NCBI GenBank assembly: GCA_030146915.1
Contig: JASLAT010000011.1
Location: 1-64,000, forward strand
Length of the DNA: 64,000 nucleotides
From: Tissierellales bacterium
GTDB lineage: Bacteria; Bacillota; Clostridia; Tissierellales; Tissierellaceae
Direction of reading: 5' to 3'
Shown here: piece after piece, positions 8,298-17,190 of the stretch
Numbering within the stretch: position 1 is the first letter of the stretch
How the letters are laid out: the number at the start of each line of letters is the position of its first letter
The notes under the pieces: model-generated
Seen by the model: only the letters and a program-made list of their open reading frames with translations
What the model was told of the DNA's origin: nothing
Databases searched by the model: none
Position numbers and translations under genes: made by a program

Positions 8298-8764
8298 CCT
8301 AAAATTACATTTTTTATAATATCTATAACTTCATTAAATATAGCTAAATAATTTGATATATTATCCATGTTTCTACTGAATTTTAAGGCTGTATTACTTA
8401 TATTATCAGTAACATCCTCAACCGTTTCTGATACCTTATAAGTAGCATTATCTAATAAATCAGTCATAGAGTCTAACTTTCCTGTTATATTATTAGCACC
8501 ATGAACAATTCCATCCACTTCAGGCATTATAGAACTTAATGCTTCATCAGTATTTTCAGTTATAGAGTTCACATTACTAGTAATTTCTGATAAGTTTTTA
8601 ATAGAAGAATCAATTTCATCATAATTTTCTTTTGCTAATTTATTAAGATTCTTCAATAATTCTACTACATTCTTAAATATTAAAATTAAATAAGCTAAAA
8701 CGCCTATTCCTAATAGATAAAGTATTATCCTAAACATATCTTGCAATGAAATAGGAGTATTCAT
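8291..8764 (-). CDS. Membrane-anchored coiled-coil protein, DUF948-like
   Basis: A 157-residue protein with one transmembrane helix (about 10-28, ILYLLGIGVLAYLILIF) followed by long amphipathic helices rich in Asn, Ser, Asp and Ile, resembling a methyl-accepting-type coiled coil. DUF948 proteins have this build and commonly sit next to YtxH genes, as here (11-bp gap). The pair is probably a general-stress or envelope-associated module; its biochemical role is unknown. Confidence 0.7.
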   Translation of the reverse strand: MNTPISLQDMFRIILYLLGIGVLAYLILIFKNVVELLKNLNKLAKENYDEIDSSIKNLSEITSNVNSITENTDEALSSIMPEVDGIVHGANNITGKLDSMTDLLDNATYKVSETVEDVTDNISNTALKFSRNMDNISNYLAIFNEVIDIIKNVILGR

Positions 8765-8775
8765 AGATTAACCTC

Positions 8776-9264
8776 CTATTCTTTTTTAGATTTGTTTGTA
8801 TCTTTAGATTTATCTTTTTTGTCCTCTACTTTATTCTTCATCTCCTCAGCCTTATCTTTAGCTTCATCTTTTTTATCTTCTACCTTATTTTCTACTTCTT
8901 CTTTTTTATCTTCTATCTTTCCTTCTAACTCTTCTTTTTTATCTGTCGCCTTAGACACAAGTTCATCTTTTTTGTCCTCTGCTTTTTCTAGTACTTCTTG
9001 TATATCCTTAGAAACTTTTTCTTGAAATTCTTTTGTAGCTTCCACACCGTCATTTATGGTTTCTTTTACTGATTCTGTTAATTCTTCTGTCTTATCTGCT
9101 ATATCTTTTCTAGTTTCTTCTCCTGATTTTGGTGCAAAAAGCACTCCTGCTAACGCTCCTAATGTAACACCTACTATTGATCCTGTAGCAACTTGTTTAG
9201 CTGCTTTTAACTTTTCTTCTCTTTCTCTTTTTAATTGTCTTCTTCTTAAAAAATTAACCAACAT
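8776..9264 (-). CDS. YtxH domain-containing protein with long Lys/Glu tail
   Basis: A 162-residue protein. The YtxH domain is at residues 20-50, with a glycine/alanine-rich membrane-inserting segment and the signature APKSGEETRK. From about residue 85 on it is highly charged, with repeating KDEL/KEEVENKVEDKKD-like units expected to form an extended helix or coiled coil. YtxH proteins are small general-stress envelope proteins of unknown activity. The start is ATG 9264, eight bases after AAGGAG; the ATG at 9270 is too close to that site. The repetitive tail is prone to length variation between strains. Confidence 0.85.
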   Translation of the reverse strand: MLVNFLRRRQLKREREEKLKAAKQVATGSIVGVTLGALAGVLFAPKSGEETRKDIADKTEELTESVKETINDGVEATKEFQEKVSKDIQEVLEKAEDKKDELVSKATDKKEELEGKIEDKKEEVENKVEDKKDEAKDKAEEMKNKVEDKKDKSKDTNKSKKE

Positions 9265-9391
9265 AATCATCTCTCCTTCTTATTTTGTTCTTACATGCAT
9301 TTTACCCTAGAACTTATCATATAATCAATTTTTTAAAATATTATAACTTTTTTATCTATTTTGTTATATAATTATTCTAGGAGGTATTGTT

Positions 9392-10147
9392 ATGTATGAC
9401 TTTCATATTCATAATAATTTTTCTAAATCTAATAAAAATATAGATTCATTAGTCATGGCTTCTATCTATAAAAGTTTAAAGACCATATGCTTTATTGAAA
9501 GTTTTAATGATAACACTTATAATAATATAGATTTTTTAGAAGAAATTTTAAGAGTAAAATATTTATATAGTAACTATATAAATATTTTAGCCGGTTTGGA
9601 AATTAATATGGACATAGATAATACTGATATACTTGATAATTTTATTGATAATAATAATTTTGACTATATAGTTTTATCATATAAATCAAAATATTTCAAA
9701 AATCCAACTAGTAAAAAAGAAGCAATCGATATTATAAGAAAATACTACATTCATATTTTAAATTTTTTAAATGTTTTTGATAATTATGATGCAATAAGTC
9801 ATCTAGATCATATAGATAAAATTCTTATAAAAAACAATATTAAAATTGATTATTGTTATTACCAAGACCTTGTATTAGAAATTTTGAAAACTTTAATAAA
9901 AAAAGATAAAGCTTTGGAAATTAGTAGTGCAGGGCTCAGATGTAAGATTAAGAATATCTTTCCAAAGGAAGAAATTTTAAATGATTATGTATCCTTAGGA
10001 GGAGAACTTATTACATTAGGATCTAATGCGATGAAAGATGATAATTTGGCCTTTGCTTTTAAAGATATTCAATTATATCTAAATGAATTGGGAATAAATA
10101 ATATTTATTACTATGATTTTCGCGAAGCTTATAAACTACAATTTTAA
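9392..10147 (+). CDS. PHP domain phosphoesterase, histidinol-phosphatase-like
   Basis: A 251-residue PHP protein. The first metal-binding motif is DFHIHNNFS (residues 3-11), further metal ligands are expected in LAGLEINMD and ISHLDHID, and the C terminus has the LITLGSNAMKDDNLAFAF segment (usually GSDAH) with Asn in place of the metal-binding Asp. Family members hydrolyse histidinol phosphate or other phosphomonoesters in the cytoplasm. No his genes are nearby, so histidine biosynthesis is not supported. AGGAGG lies eight bases before the ATG. The GSNAM variant of the last motif may reduce or change activity. Confidence 0.8.
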   Translation: MYDFHIHNNFSKSNKNIDSLVMASIYKSLKTICFIESFNDNTYNNIDFLEEILRVKYLYSNYINILAGLEINMDIDNTDILDNFIDNNNFDYIVLSYKSKYFKNPTSKKEAIDIIRKYYIHILNFLNVFDNYDAISHLDHIDKILIKNNIKIDYCYYQDLVLEILKTLIKKDKALEISSAGLRCKIKNIFPKEEILNDYVSLGGELITLGSNAMKDDNLAFAFKDIQLYLNELGINNIYYYDFREAYKLQF

Positions 10148-10152
10148 ACATT

Positions 10153-10188
10153 AAAAAAACCATTATATTTATATAATGGTTTTTTTTT
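10153..10188. terminator. Bidirectional terminator (PHP gene and 6S-like RNA)
   Basis: ACCATTATAT (10159-10168) pairs with ATATAATGGT (10171-10180). Eight Ts follow on the plus strand and seven on the minus strand, so it can end both the PHP transcript and the leftward RNA from 10362. Confidence 0.9.
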
Positions 10189-10191
10189 ACC

Positions 10192-10362
10192 ACAATGCCG
10201 TTATTTCACATAATTTTACCCTTTTAAATAAAGGTGGGTATCCTGCTAAAAATTTCTACCTTCCATCTAAGGCTTGATATTAAAGTTTAGACTTCCAGAT
10301 TCCCGTATAAACTGTGTAGGTTAAATTATAATAAAACAACGTACACCGCAGAAATTCTTCTT
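10192..10362 (-). ncRNA. ssrS: Probable 6S RNA
   Basis: A gene-free 258-bp interval holds a transcription unit of about 170-200 bases between a near-consensus promoter (10369-10397) and a strong terminator (10153-10188). The minus strand begins with AATTTCTGCGGTGTACG, which resembles the conserved 5' end of Firmicute 6S RNAs, and contains GCAGGATACCCACCTT, a 6S-like 3' internal segment. The 5' CTGCGGTGT can pair with the 3' GGCATTGTGG as a closing stem using wobble pairs, leaving a large internal region as in 6S. 6S RNA binds sigma-A RNA polymerase and is a template for product RNAs. The identification rests on remembered consensus and layout, not on a covariance search. Confidence 0.7.
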
Positions 10363-10368
10363 TCATTT

Positions 10369-10397
10369 ATTATATAACTTCTCACACTATTTTTCAA
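10369..10397 (-). promoter_or_regulatory. Near-consensus promoter of the 6S-like RNA
   Basis: On the minus strand TTGAAA (10392-10397) is exactly 17 bases from a perfect TATAAT (10369-10374). The start would be near 10362. There is no ribosome site or reading frame downstream, which supports an RNA gene. Confidence 0.85.
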
Positions 10398-10406
10398 GGA
10401 CTATAA

Positions 10407-11246
10407 TTAAATCTGAATCTGAATCCTATTATAACTTACTGGATGAATAAAACTTAAAAAGTATGATTTTAATCTAAGTTGATTTTTTAAATCTTCGTTT
10501 CCGTAAATTTCATCTCCTATTATTGGGTTACCAATCGATGCAAAGTGTACCCTTATTTGATGACTTCTTCCTGTTTCTAATTTAGCCTCAATAATACTAG
10601 TTGATTCTAACTCTTCTAAAACTTTATATATAGTTAATGATTCTTTTCCTCTTGAATCTATAAATCTTTTCATTTTACCCTCTTCTTTATATATAGGTTT
10701 ATTTATAATTCCAGACTTACACTCTAAAAAACCATTTACTTCTAATAAGTATCTCCTATCTATCTTTTTTTCCTTTATCATTCTTGACATTTCTCCATCA
10801 ATATAAGGATTTTTAGCTAAAATTACTATTCCACTAGTATCTTTATCCAATCTATTTACGAACCTAACCTTTCTTTCAATCCCTATACTGTCAAAATAAT
10901 ATCTTACTCTATTTCCTAAAGTATTATTCTGATGAAATTTAGTTGGATGACAAACTAATCCAGCGGGTTTATTTACTATTAAAAGATCCATATCTTCATA
11001 TAATATCTCAATTTCTTCACACTCTGCCTCTATAACATCTTTTTCTTTGTCATAAATTATCTTTATTTCATCGCCTTTTTTAACTTTAGTTCCTCTTCTT
11101 GCTAATTTGTTATTTACAAACACATTAGAATTATAGAAGGATCTAGCTATAAATCTTGAAGATATATTTTTTTTTAATAAATATCCTTTCAATAAATAAT
11201 CGTTATCTACTGTAATTTTTAAAAAATCTTTACCTGTTTCTATCAT
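10407..11246 (-). CDS. RluA family pseudouridine synthase
   Basis: A 279-residue pseudouridine synthase. Residues 1-75 form an S4-like RNA-binding domain (FVNNKLARRGTKVKKGDEI), and the catalytic domain carries the RluA motif NRLDKDTSGIVILAKN with the catalytic aspartate in RLD. GRSHQIRVHFASIGNPIIGD is the second conserved segment. It isomerises uridine in rRNA or tRNA; the exact site cannot be read from sequence. It is divergent from nadK and its 3' end lies just before the promoter of the 6S-like RNA on the same strand. AAGGTG precedes the ATG at 11246. Confidence 0.92.
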   Translation of the reverse strand: MIETGKDFLKITVDNDYLLKGYLLKKNISSRFIARSFYNSNVFVNNKLARRGTKVKKGDEIKIIYDKEKDVIEAECEEIEILYEDMDLLIVNKPAGLVCHPTKFHQNNTLGNRVRYYFDSIGIERKVRFVNRLDKDTSGIVILAKNPYIDGEMSRMIKEKKIDRRYLLEVNGFLECKSGIINKPIYKEEGKMKRFIDSRGKESLTIYKVLEELESTSIIEAKLETGRSHQIRVHFASIGNPIIGDEIYGNEDLKNQLRLKSYFLSFIHPVSYNRIQIQI

Positions 11247-11337
11247 TTTTTCACCTTTATTATGATTTATTATGTTTTTATTATATAATATATAATATAG
11301 ATTTTAAACTATAGAAAATACTTAGGGGTGCTATATA

Positions 11338-12150
11338 TTGACTAAAAATAAAAGTAATATTATTAATATAATTTCAAATAAAAATATACATTCTCAGAAA
11401 ACATCTAAATTATTAGCTGAGAAACTCAAAAAAGCTGGTTTTATACCTACAAGTAAATATAATGATAAAGCTGATTTAAATATATGTGTAGGTGGTGATG
11501 GCGCATTTTTAAGAGCAGTTAGAAAAAACAATTTTCCTGATATTCCTTTTATAGGTATAAATACTGGACATTTGGGTTTTTTTCAAGAAATACTACCTGA
11601 GAATATACAATACTTCATAGATAGGTATAAGGATAATGATTATTCTTTAGAGAAAATTGCCTTGGTCAAAGCTATTGTCACTACTAATCGAAGAAATTAT
11701 ACACTTACTGGTGTTAATGAGATTACTATAAAAACAATGGATTCTAAGGTCATTCATCTTGATGTCTTTATTGATGATAATCATCTACAAACCTTTAGCG
11801 GTGATGGTCTTATAATTTCTACACCCGTTGGTAGTACAGCATATAATTTATCAAGTGGTGGTTCTGTTGTATATCCTAGCCTTAATACTTTACAAATGAC
11901 ACCACTTTCACCAATAAACTCTCAAGCCTATAGATCTTTACCAAACAGTTCTATAGTTCCTGGAGATATTCCTATTAGACTTGAACCAACAAAGCGATAT
12001 AAAAATTCTACACTCATAGTAGTTGATGGGGAAGAATTTAGATATAGAAATATAAAAGATATAACATTAAGCATGTCAAATAGATCCATATATAGAATAG
12101 TATTAGATAAAAATATGTATTGGAATAATTTAAAAAGTAAATTTTTATAG
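11338..12150 (+). CDS. nadK: NAD kinase
   Basis: A 270-residue ATP-NAD kinase that makes NADP+ from NAD+. Conserved motifs are GGDGAFLRAV (residues 52-61), GINTGHLGFFQE, and the NAD-binding segment STPVGSTAYNLSSGG, followed by the small all-beta C-terminal domain. The start is TTG 11338 with AGGGGTG upstream; no ATG competes. It stands alone between two leftward genes and has its own terminator. The length matches bacterial NadK. Confidence 0.95.
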   Translation: MTKNKSNIINIISNKNIHSQKTSKLLAEKLKKAGFIPTSKYNDKADLNICVGGDGAFLRAVRKNNFPDIPFIGINTGHLGFFQEILPENIQYFIDRYKDNDYSLEKIALVKAIVTTNRRNYTLTGVNEITIKTMDSKVIHLDVFIDDNHLQTFSGDGLIISTPVGSTAYNLSSGGSVVYPSLNTLQMTPLSPINSQAYRSLPNSSIVPGDIPIRLEPTKRYKNSTLIVVDGEEFRYRNIKDITLSMSNRSIYRIVLDKNMYWNNLKSKFL

Positions 12151-12178
12151 GAAGGAGACAAATATCTCCTCCCTATTT
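12148..12178 (+). terminator. Terminator of nadK
   Basis: TAGGAAGGAGA pairs with TCTCCTCCCTA (one mismatch in 11), followed by five Ts, right at the stop codon and before the convergent pepF stop. Confidence 0.85.
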
Positions 12179-13975
12179 TTATATTAACTTATCTAAATCA
12201 TCTACAAGTTGATTAAAGATATCTAAAGCTTGATTAACTGTATGAGGTTTTCTCATATCTATACCTAACTTTTCTAATATATTTAATGGATAATCAGAGC
12301 TACCGCTTGATAGGAATTCTATATATTTATCAACAATATTATCTTCACCTTTTAAAATTTTATTCGCTATATTAACCGCTGCAGCAAATCCTGTAGCATA
12401 TTGATAAACATAATAATTATAATAAAAGTGTGGTATTCTAGCCCATTCTACATTAATTTCTTCATCTAGAATCATTTCATTTCCAAAATATAATGAATTT
12501 AGCTCCCTATATTCTTTATTTAAATAATCTGATGTTAAAGCTCCTCCAGCTGCTATATAATCATTTATATTTTTTTCAAACTCTGCAAACATAGTTTGTC
12601 TATAAACCGTACCTCTAAAACTATCTATAAAGTGGTTAATAATATAAGTTTTCTCATCTTTATCCTTAGCATTATCTAATAAATAGTTAATTAAAAGAAC
12701 CTCATTAACAGTTGATGCAACTTCTGCTACGAATATGCTATATCCTGAGTAAATGTAAGGCTGATTTTTTCTGGATAAATAACTATGAATTGAATGTCCC
12801 ATTTCATGTGTTGTAGTAAAAACACTATCTAGAGTATCTTTATAGTTTAAAAGTATGAATGGTTTAGAATCATAGGATCCACCAGAATAACCACCTGACC
12901 TTTTGCCTTTATTCTCATAAACATCTATCCATCTTGAGTTAAAGCCTTCATCAACTATATTTAAATATTTTTCCCCTAATGGCTTCAAGGATTCTCTAAT
13001 TATCTCCTTAGCTTCCTCAAAACTATATTTTGAATCTACATTAGATACTATTGGATTGTATATATCATACATATGAATACTATCTAATCCCATGACTCTT
13101 TTTCTTATATCAATATATTTATACATAGGTTGTAAGTTATCATGAACTGACTTTATTAAGTTTTTATACACTTTAACATCTATATTATTTTTATCTAATG
13201 ACGCTTCCATTGTATTTTTATATTTTCTCATATTAGCAAAAAATTTATTAGCTTTTAATTCTCCATCTAGAGAAGCTGCAAAAGTATTTTCTAATCCTTT
13301 ATAAACCCCATATAGATTTTTAAATGCTGATTTTCTCAAAACTCTATCTTTTGATTCCATTAATGGTATATAACTACCCGATGTTAATTCGTATTCTTTT
13401 CCTTCAGAATCTACTGCCTTTGGAAATTTTAAGTCAGCATTACTTAACATGGAGTAAATATTTTCTGAAGAAGATCCAATTTCTGATACTTGTGCTAAGA
13501 TTTCTTCTTCTCTTGCAGAAAGAACATGCTCTTTTTTTCTTAGGCTTTCTTTTAAATAGTGCTCATATAGAGCTAAATCATTTTCTGCCTCAATGAAATT
13601 TTTAATTTGTTTTTCTTCAAAATCTAATATTTCTGGTAGAAAAAATGCTGTAGTTTCAGATGCCTTAATATAGACTCTAAAAGCTTTATCTGCTAAAGCT
13701 TGATACTTAGCTACTCTAGTATCCTCATCTTGCTTTAAAGATGCATATGAATACAGATTACCTACTAATCTATATATATTTTCATAATCTCTTAAACTAT
13801 TTAATAACACTTTCGGACTACTTTTTAAAGTATTTTCATATTGTTTAAAATCATTTAGTTTTTCATTTAGTTTTTCATAATCTTTCTCCCAATGATCTAT
13901 ATTCTTATAAAGTGACTCTACATCCCATTTATACTTTTCATCTATTCTTTCTCTTTCAACTAATTCTTTATTCAT
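12179..13975 (-). CDS. pepF: Oligoendopeptidase F (M3 family)
   Basis: A 598-residue cytoplasmic zinc metallopeptidase. The catalytic HEMGH starts at residue 390, with the downstream metal-binding glutamate in the EVASTVNEVLL segment, as in PepF/M3B enzymes. The long N-terminal helical domain and C-terminal YATGFAAAVNIANKIL region fit the family length of about 600. It degrades short peptides, which matches the peptide ABC transporter and M18 aminopeptidase elsewhere in the window. The ATG at 13975 has AAAAGGAG upstream. It lies 18 bp after the penicillin-binding protein gene and may be co-transcribed. Confidence 0.95.
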   Translation of the reverse strand: MNKELVERERIDEKYKWDVESLYKNIDHWEKDYEKLNEKLNDFKQYENTLKSSPKVLLNSLRDYENIYRLVGNLYSYASLKQDEDTRVAKYQALADKAFRVYIKASETTAFFLPEILDFEEKQIKNFIEAENDLALYEHYLKESLRKKEHVLSAREEEILAQVSEIGSSSENIYSMLSNADLKFPKAVDSEGKEYELTSGSYIPLMESKDRVLRKSAFKNLYGVYKGLENTFAASLDGELKANKFFANMRKYKNTMEASLDKNNIDVKVYKNLIKSVHDNLQPMYKYIDIRKRVMGLDSIHMYDIYNPIVSNVDSKYSFEEAKEIIRESLKPLGEKYLNIVDEGFNSRWIDVYENKGKRSGGYSGGSYDSKPFILLNYKDTLDSVFTTTHEMGHSIHSYLSRKNQPYIYSGYSIFVAEVASTVNEVLLINYLLDNAKDKDEKTYIINHFIDSFRGTVYRQTMFAEFEKNINDYIAAGGALTSDYLNKEYRELNSLYFGNEMILDEEINVEWARIPHFYYNYYVYQYATGFAAAVNIANKILKGEDNIVDKYIEFLSSGSSDYPLNILEKLGIDMRKPHTVNQALDIFNQLVDDLDKLI

Positions 13976-13993
13976 AATATCTATCTCCTTTTA

Positions 13994-15394
13994 TTATAAA
14001 TTTTGCGATCCATATTTTAAAATCTCCCTAGCTATAGGTGCAGCAACCTTTCCTCCAGTAGCCCCAGCTTGTTCTAATACAACAACGGTAACAATATATT
14101 CATCATTTTTATATGGTGTGAAACCAACAAACCAAGCATGAGATTTGCCACTACTATTTTCTGCTGTACCAGTCTTTCCACCAACCTCTAACCCTTTTAT
14201 TTTTGCCTGTGAGCCTGTTCCAGTTTCTATAACCTTTACCATCATATTTTTTAGTCTATTAGCATTACTTTTACTTAATGGATTTGAGATTATTTCTGGT
14301 TTATGAAAATTTAGTATATCTCCTTTGCTACTTAAAATTTCTTTAACTAAAGTAGGTTTTACCATCTGACCTTCATTAACTATAGCTGATGTTGCTAATG
14401 CCATATTTAAAGGTGTTACTAAAACCTTACCCTGCCCTATAGCACTTGCAGCTAACTCTGTATCTTCCTTTATATCGTTATATTTAAAGGTAGATATTGC
14501 TCTATCTATTTCTATAGGTATTTTTTTATTTATATAAAAATTATCTACGGAATTAGCAAATTTGCTTTTTCCTAAACTCATAACCTTATCTACATAGTAA
14601 CTATTACAAGATTTAACTAAAGCAGATTCTAAGTTTATATTACCATGTCCTCTTTTATTATAATCCTTAAATTCATAGCCGTCTATTATAGTACTTCCTT
14701 TACAATTATATGCCTCTTCCACGTGATTTTCCAACATAGCTGAAGAACTTATAATTTTAAAAGTAGATCCTGGCTCATATAATCCTTGTGTTACTCTATT
14801 TAATAAAGGAGAATCTGTATTTTCAACTATACTATTCCAGTTCTGTTTTAAATCATTAACGTTATAATCTGGATAGCTAACCATAGAGTAAATTTCACCT
14901 GTTTTTGAATTCATAGTGAGTGTTGCTCCCTTTTTACCATCCATAAGCTCACGCGACTTTTCTTGCAATTCATGACTAATAGTAAGTTTTACTGAGTTAC
15001 CTGTTTTTTTCCCTACTACCTCATTTTTTAATTCTTCTATTTTATTTAAATCATCCATTCCTAAAAGAGTCTTATTTAGACTAGATTCTAATGCTGATTT
15101 CCCATACTCCCTATAACTATAGCCAATTATATGACTATATAAATTACTATAATTATACACACGTTTAGTGGTATCTTCTAATTTTTCATTATAAGCTAAA
15201 ATTCTACCTTCTCTATCAAAAAAACTTCCTCTCATAATTTTTTCTTCATATATCCATTGTCTCTTATTATAATTATTACTTTTAACGATATCGGCTCTAA
15301 AAACTTGGAACCAAGTTAAATAAACTATTAATAATAAAAATACCAATATAAGTGAAATTAAAATTATAAGTATTCTTTTAGCCTCTTTCTGCAT
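13994..15394 (-). CDS. Penicillin-binding protein (PbpA/FtsI-type transpeptidase)
   Basis: A 466-residue class B penicillin-binding protein. It has an N-terminal membrane anchor (residues 7-28), a short dimerisation region and a transpeptidase domain with S210-TFK, S262-CN and K407-TG motifs. It cross-links peptidoglycan outside the membrane. The start is ATG 15394, six bases after AGGAGG; an in-frame TTG at 15409 overlaps the ribosome site. It overlaps the end of the FtsW/RodA gene by 17 bp, implying translational coupling with its partner glycosyltransferase. The FHA-FtsW/RodA-PBP order is a known cell-wall synthesis arrangement. The short form without PASTA repeats resembles PbpA rather than SpoVD. 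Confidence 0.93.
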   Translation of the reverse strand: MQKEAKRILIILISLILVFLLLIVYLTWFQVFRADIVKSNNYNKRQWIYEEKIMRGSFFDREGRILAYNEKLEDTTKRVYNYSNLYSHIIGYSYREYGKSALESSLNKTLLGMDDLNKIEELKNEVVGKKTGNSVKLTISHELQEKSRELMDGKKGATLTMNSKTGEIYSMVSYPDYNVNDLKQNWNSIVENTDSPLLNRVTQGLYEPGSTFKIISSSAMLENHVEEAYNCKGSTIIDGYEFKDYNKRGHGNINLESALVKSCNSYYVDKVMSLGKSKFANSVDNFYINKKIPIEIDRAISTFKYNDIKEDTELAASAIGQGKVLVTPLNMALATSAIVNEGQMVKPTLVKEILSSKGDILNFHKPEIISNPLSKSNANRLKNMMVKVIETGTGSQAKIKGLEVGGKTGTAENSSGKSHAWFVGFTPYKNDEYIVTVVVLEQAGATGGKVAAPIAREILKYGSQNL

Positions 15395-16622
15395 ATTTAT
15401 CCTCCTCAATATTCTCAGATGATCTTTGTAAGGCTCCCAATGCTATATAACTAGTTAACATAGAACTACCACCATAACTAATAAAAGGAAGAGTAATTCC
15501 TGTCAATGGTATTACCTTAAGTACACCACCTAAAATTATGAAAATTTGTATACCAAAAGAAATACTAATTGAAAGCGCTAGAATTCTATAAAATAAAATT
15601 TTCTGTTCCATAGCTATTTTGAAACCTCTATATACAAAAATTAAAAAAAGCATAATTATCCCTATCCCTGTTAGGGTTCCCATCTCCTCGCATATAGCTC
15701 CAAATATAAAATCTGTATGAACTTCTGGTATAAATGATGGATAGCCTAACCCTATACCACTACCAAAAAAACCACCTTCAGCTATTGCAAAAAGAGACTG
15801 TGTTATTTGATATCCTTGTTTCTCAATATATTTCCAAGGATCAATCCAGGCTTGAAACCTTATCTTAACGTGATCAAATAAAAAATATGCTATCACAGCA
15901 CCCACTACAAATAATATAATGTTATATAGTAATAATTTCCTATCTTCCTCATATACAAATTGTATTGATACAAATATTCCATAAAATACTACCGCCATAC
16001 CCAAGTCTTTTTGTAAAAATAAAAGTCCTAAAAAGGAATATACTATAGCCATTAAAATCAACGAAGAATACTTGGTCTTTTCTTTATAATAATCTTGTTT
16101 AGAATAATAAGAGGCTAAAACGAATATTAATAAAATTTTTATAAATTCGGCTGGCTGAAAAGATATTCCACCTATTTCTATCCAATTTTTAGCACCCTTT
16201 GTTACTGTACCTAATGTAAAAGTCAGTAAAAATAAAAAGTATATTCCTCCAACATATAAACTAAGAAATCTATCCCAATGTTTATAACTTTTCATAATAA
16301 AATAAGTTATAAAAAAAGATAATACACCTAAAATTATCCAAATTAATTGTTTTTCACCTAAATTACTATTAATCCTATAAATCATTATTACACCGATTGA
16401 TATTAACATTGATACAATCAAAAAAACATATCTATCTCCCTTAGAAACTTTACTAAGTAGCCTATTTGAAAAGTAAACTATAGCTATTAAAGTTATTATA
16501 GTCTTTATAGTAAAGTCAGTTATTGATTCATAATCATAACTGGCTAAAAGTATCAATGTCATTATTTCAAATAAAAATAATAATCTTATAGGAGTTTTAA
16601 ACTTAATATTTTTAAATAACAT
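15378..16622 (-). CDS. FtsW/RodA/SpoVE family peptidoglycan polymerase
   Basis: A 414-residue polytopic membrane protein with about ten transmembrane helices. Conserved SEDS features include the FQPAEFIKI segment, the WIDPWKY loop, the EGGFFGSGIGLGYP loop and the C-terminal TGITLPFISYGGSSM signature. It polymerises lipid II together with the downstream penicillin-binding protein. The start at 16622 has AGGTGATAGG upstream; longer in-frame starts lie within the preceding gene. Whether it serves elongation or division cannot be told, hence no symbol. Confidence 0.93.
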   Translation of the reverse strand: MLFKNIKFKTPIRLLFLFEIMTLILLASYDYESITDFTIKTIITLIAIVYFSNRLLSKVSKGDRYVFLIVSMLISIGVIMIYRINSNLGEKQLIWIILGVLSFFITYFIMKSYKHWDRFLSLYVGGIYFLFLLTFTLGTVTKGAKNWIEIGGISFQPAEFIKILLIFVLASYYSKQDYYKEKTKYSSLILMAIVYSFLGLLFLQKDLGMAVVFYGIFVSIQFVYEEDRKLLLYNIILFVVGAVIAYFLFDHVKIRFQAWIDPWKYIEKQGYQITQSLFAIAEGGFFGSGIGLGYPSFIPEVHTDFIFGAICEEMGTLTGIGIIMLFLIFVYRGFKIAMEQKILFYRILALSISISFGIQIFIILGGVLKVIPLTGITLPFISYGGSSMLTSYIALGALQRSSENIEEDKYAERG

Positions 16623-16626
16623 CCTA

Positions 16627-17055
16627 TCACCTATCAATAAATTCAAACTGTAAATCTCCAATTTGAATTATATCCCCTGATTCTAAGTAAACACTTCCTA
16701 ATAATTTTTTACCATTAATATAACTTCCGTTCGAACTATTTAAATCCTCTGCTACGTATTTACCTTCATCGTTCTTTATCAATAAATGTTTTTTTGAAAC
16801 ATAAGGATTTTCTATCACAATTTCATTATTAAAGCCTCTCCCTATGCTAATATCTCTATTTAATAAGTAATATTCTTTTATTAAATAGGGTATACTTTCT
16901 ATGTCATTTAATAATTTTAGATAAGTACCATCATCTGTACTTATAAAACTAAGGCCCCTTATATCTAAATATATAAGCTTTATAATACTATATATAAATA
17001 AGTAAATTATTGCTATAAAAATATATTTAAAGATTATCGATAATAGATTAAACAT
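16627..17055 (-). CDS. FHA domain protein with N-terminal membrane anchor
   Basis: A 142-residue protein with one N-terminal hydrophobic helix (about 3-28) and a C-terminal FHA domain containing SIGRGFNNEIVIENPYVSKK and the downstream DLNSSNGSYINGKKL segment. FHA domains bind phosphothreonine peptides, usually products of Hanks-type kinases. As first gene of the FtsW/RodA-PBP operon it probably links kinase signalling to cell-wall synthesis. The start is ATG 17055, five bases after AGGAGGG; the ORF extends further upstream without a better start. Confidence 0.9.
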   Translation of the reverse strand: MFNLLSIIFKYIFIAIIYLFIYSIIKLIYLDIRGLSFISTDDGTYLKLLNDIESIPYLIKEYYLLNRDISIGRGFNNEIVIENPYVSKKHLLIKNDEGKYVAEDLNSSNGSYINGKKLLGSVYLESGDIIQIGDLQFEFIDR

Positions 17056-17190
17056 TATTTCCCTCCTATTAAAATTTCTATTCATATTGTATTTTACCAT
17101 ACTTTTTAAAAAAGTATCTATTATAGATTTTTTTAAAGAATACTATATATGATATAATAAATTAGGTATATAAGAAGAAAGGAGTTTGGT

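Noticed and set aside
8792..9025. Serine/phenylalanine-rich plus-strand frame
   Set aside because: It is the antisense shadow of the Lys/Glu-rich YtxH tail, with no promoter or ribosome site.
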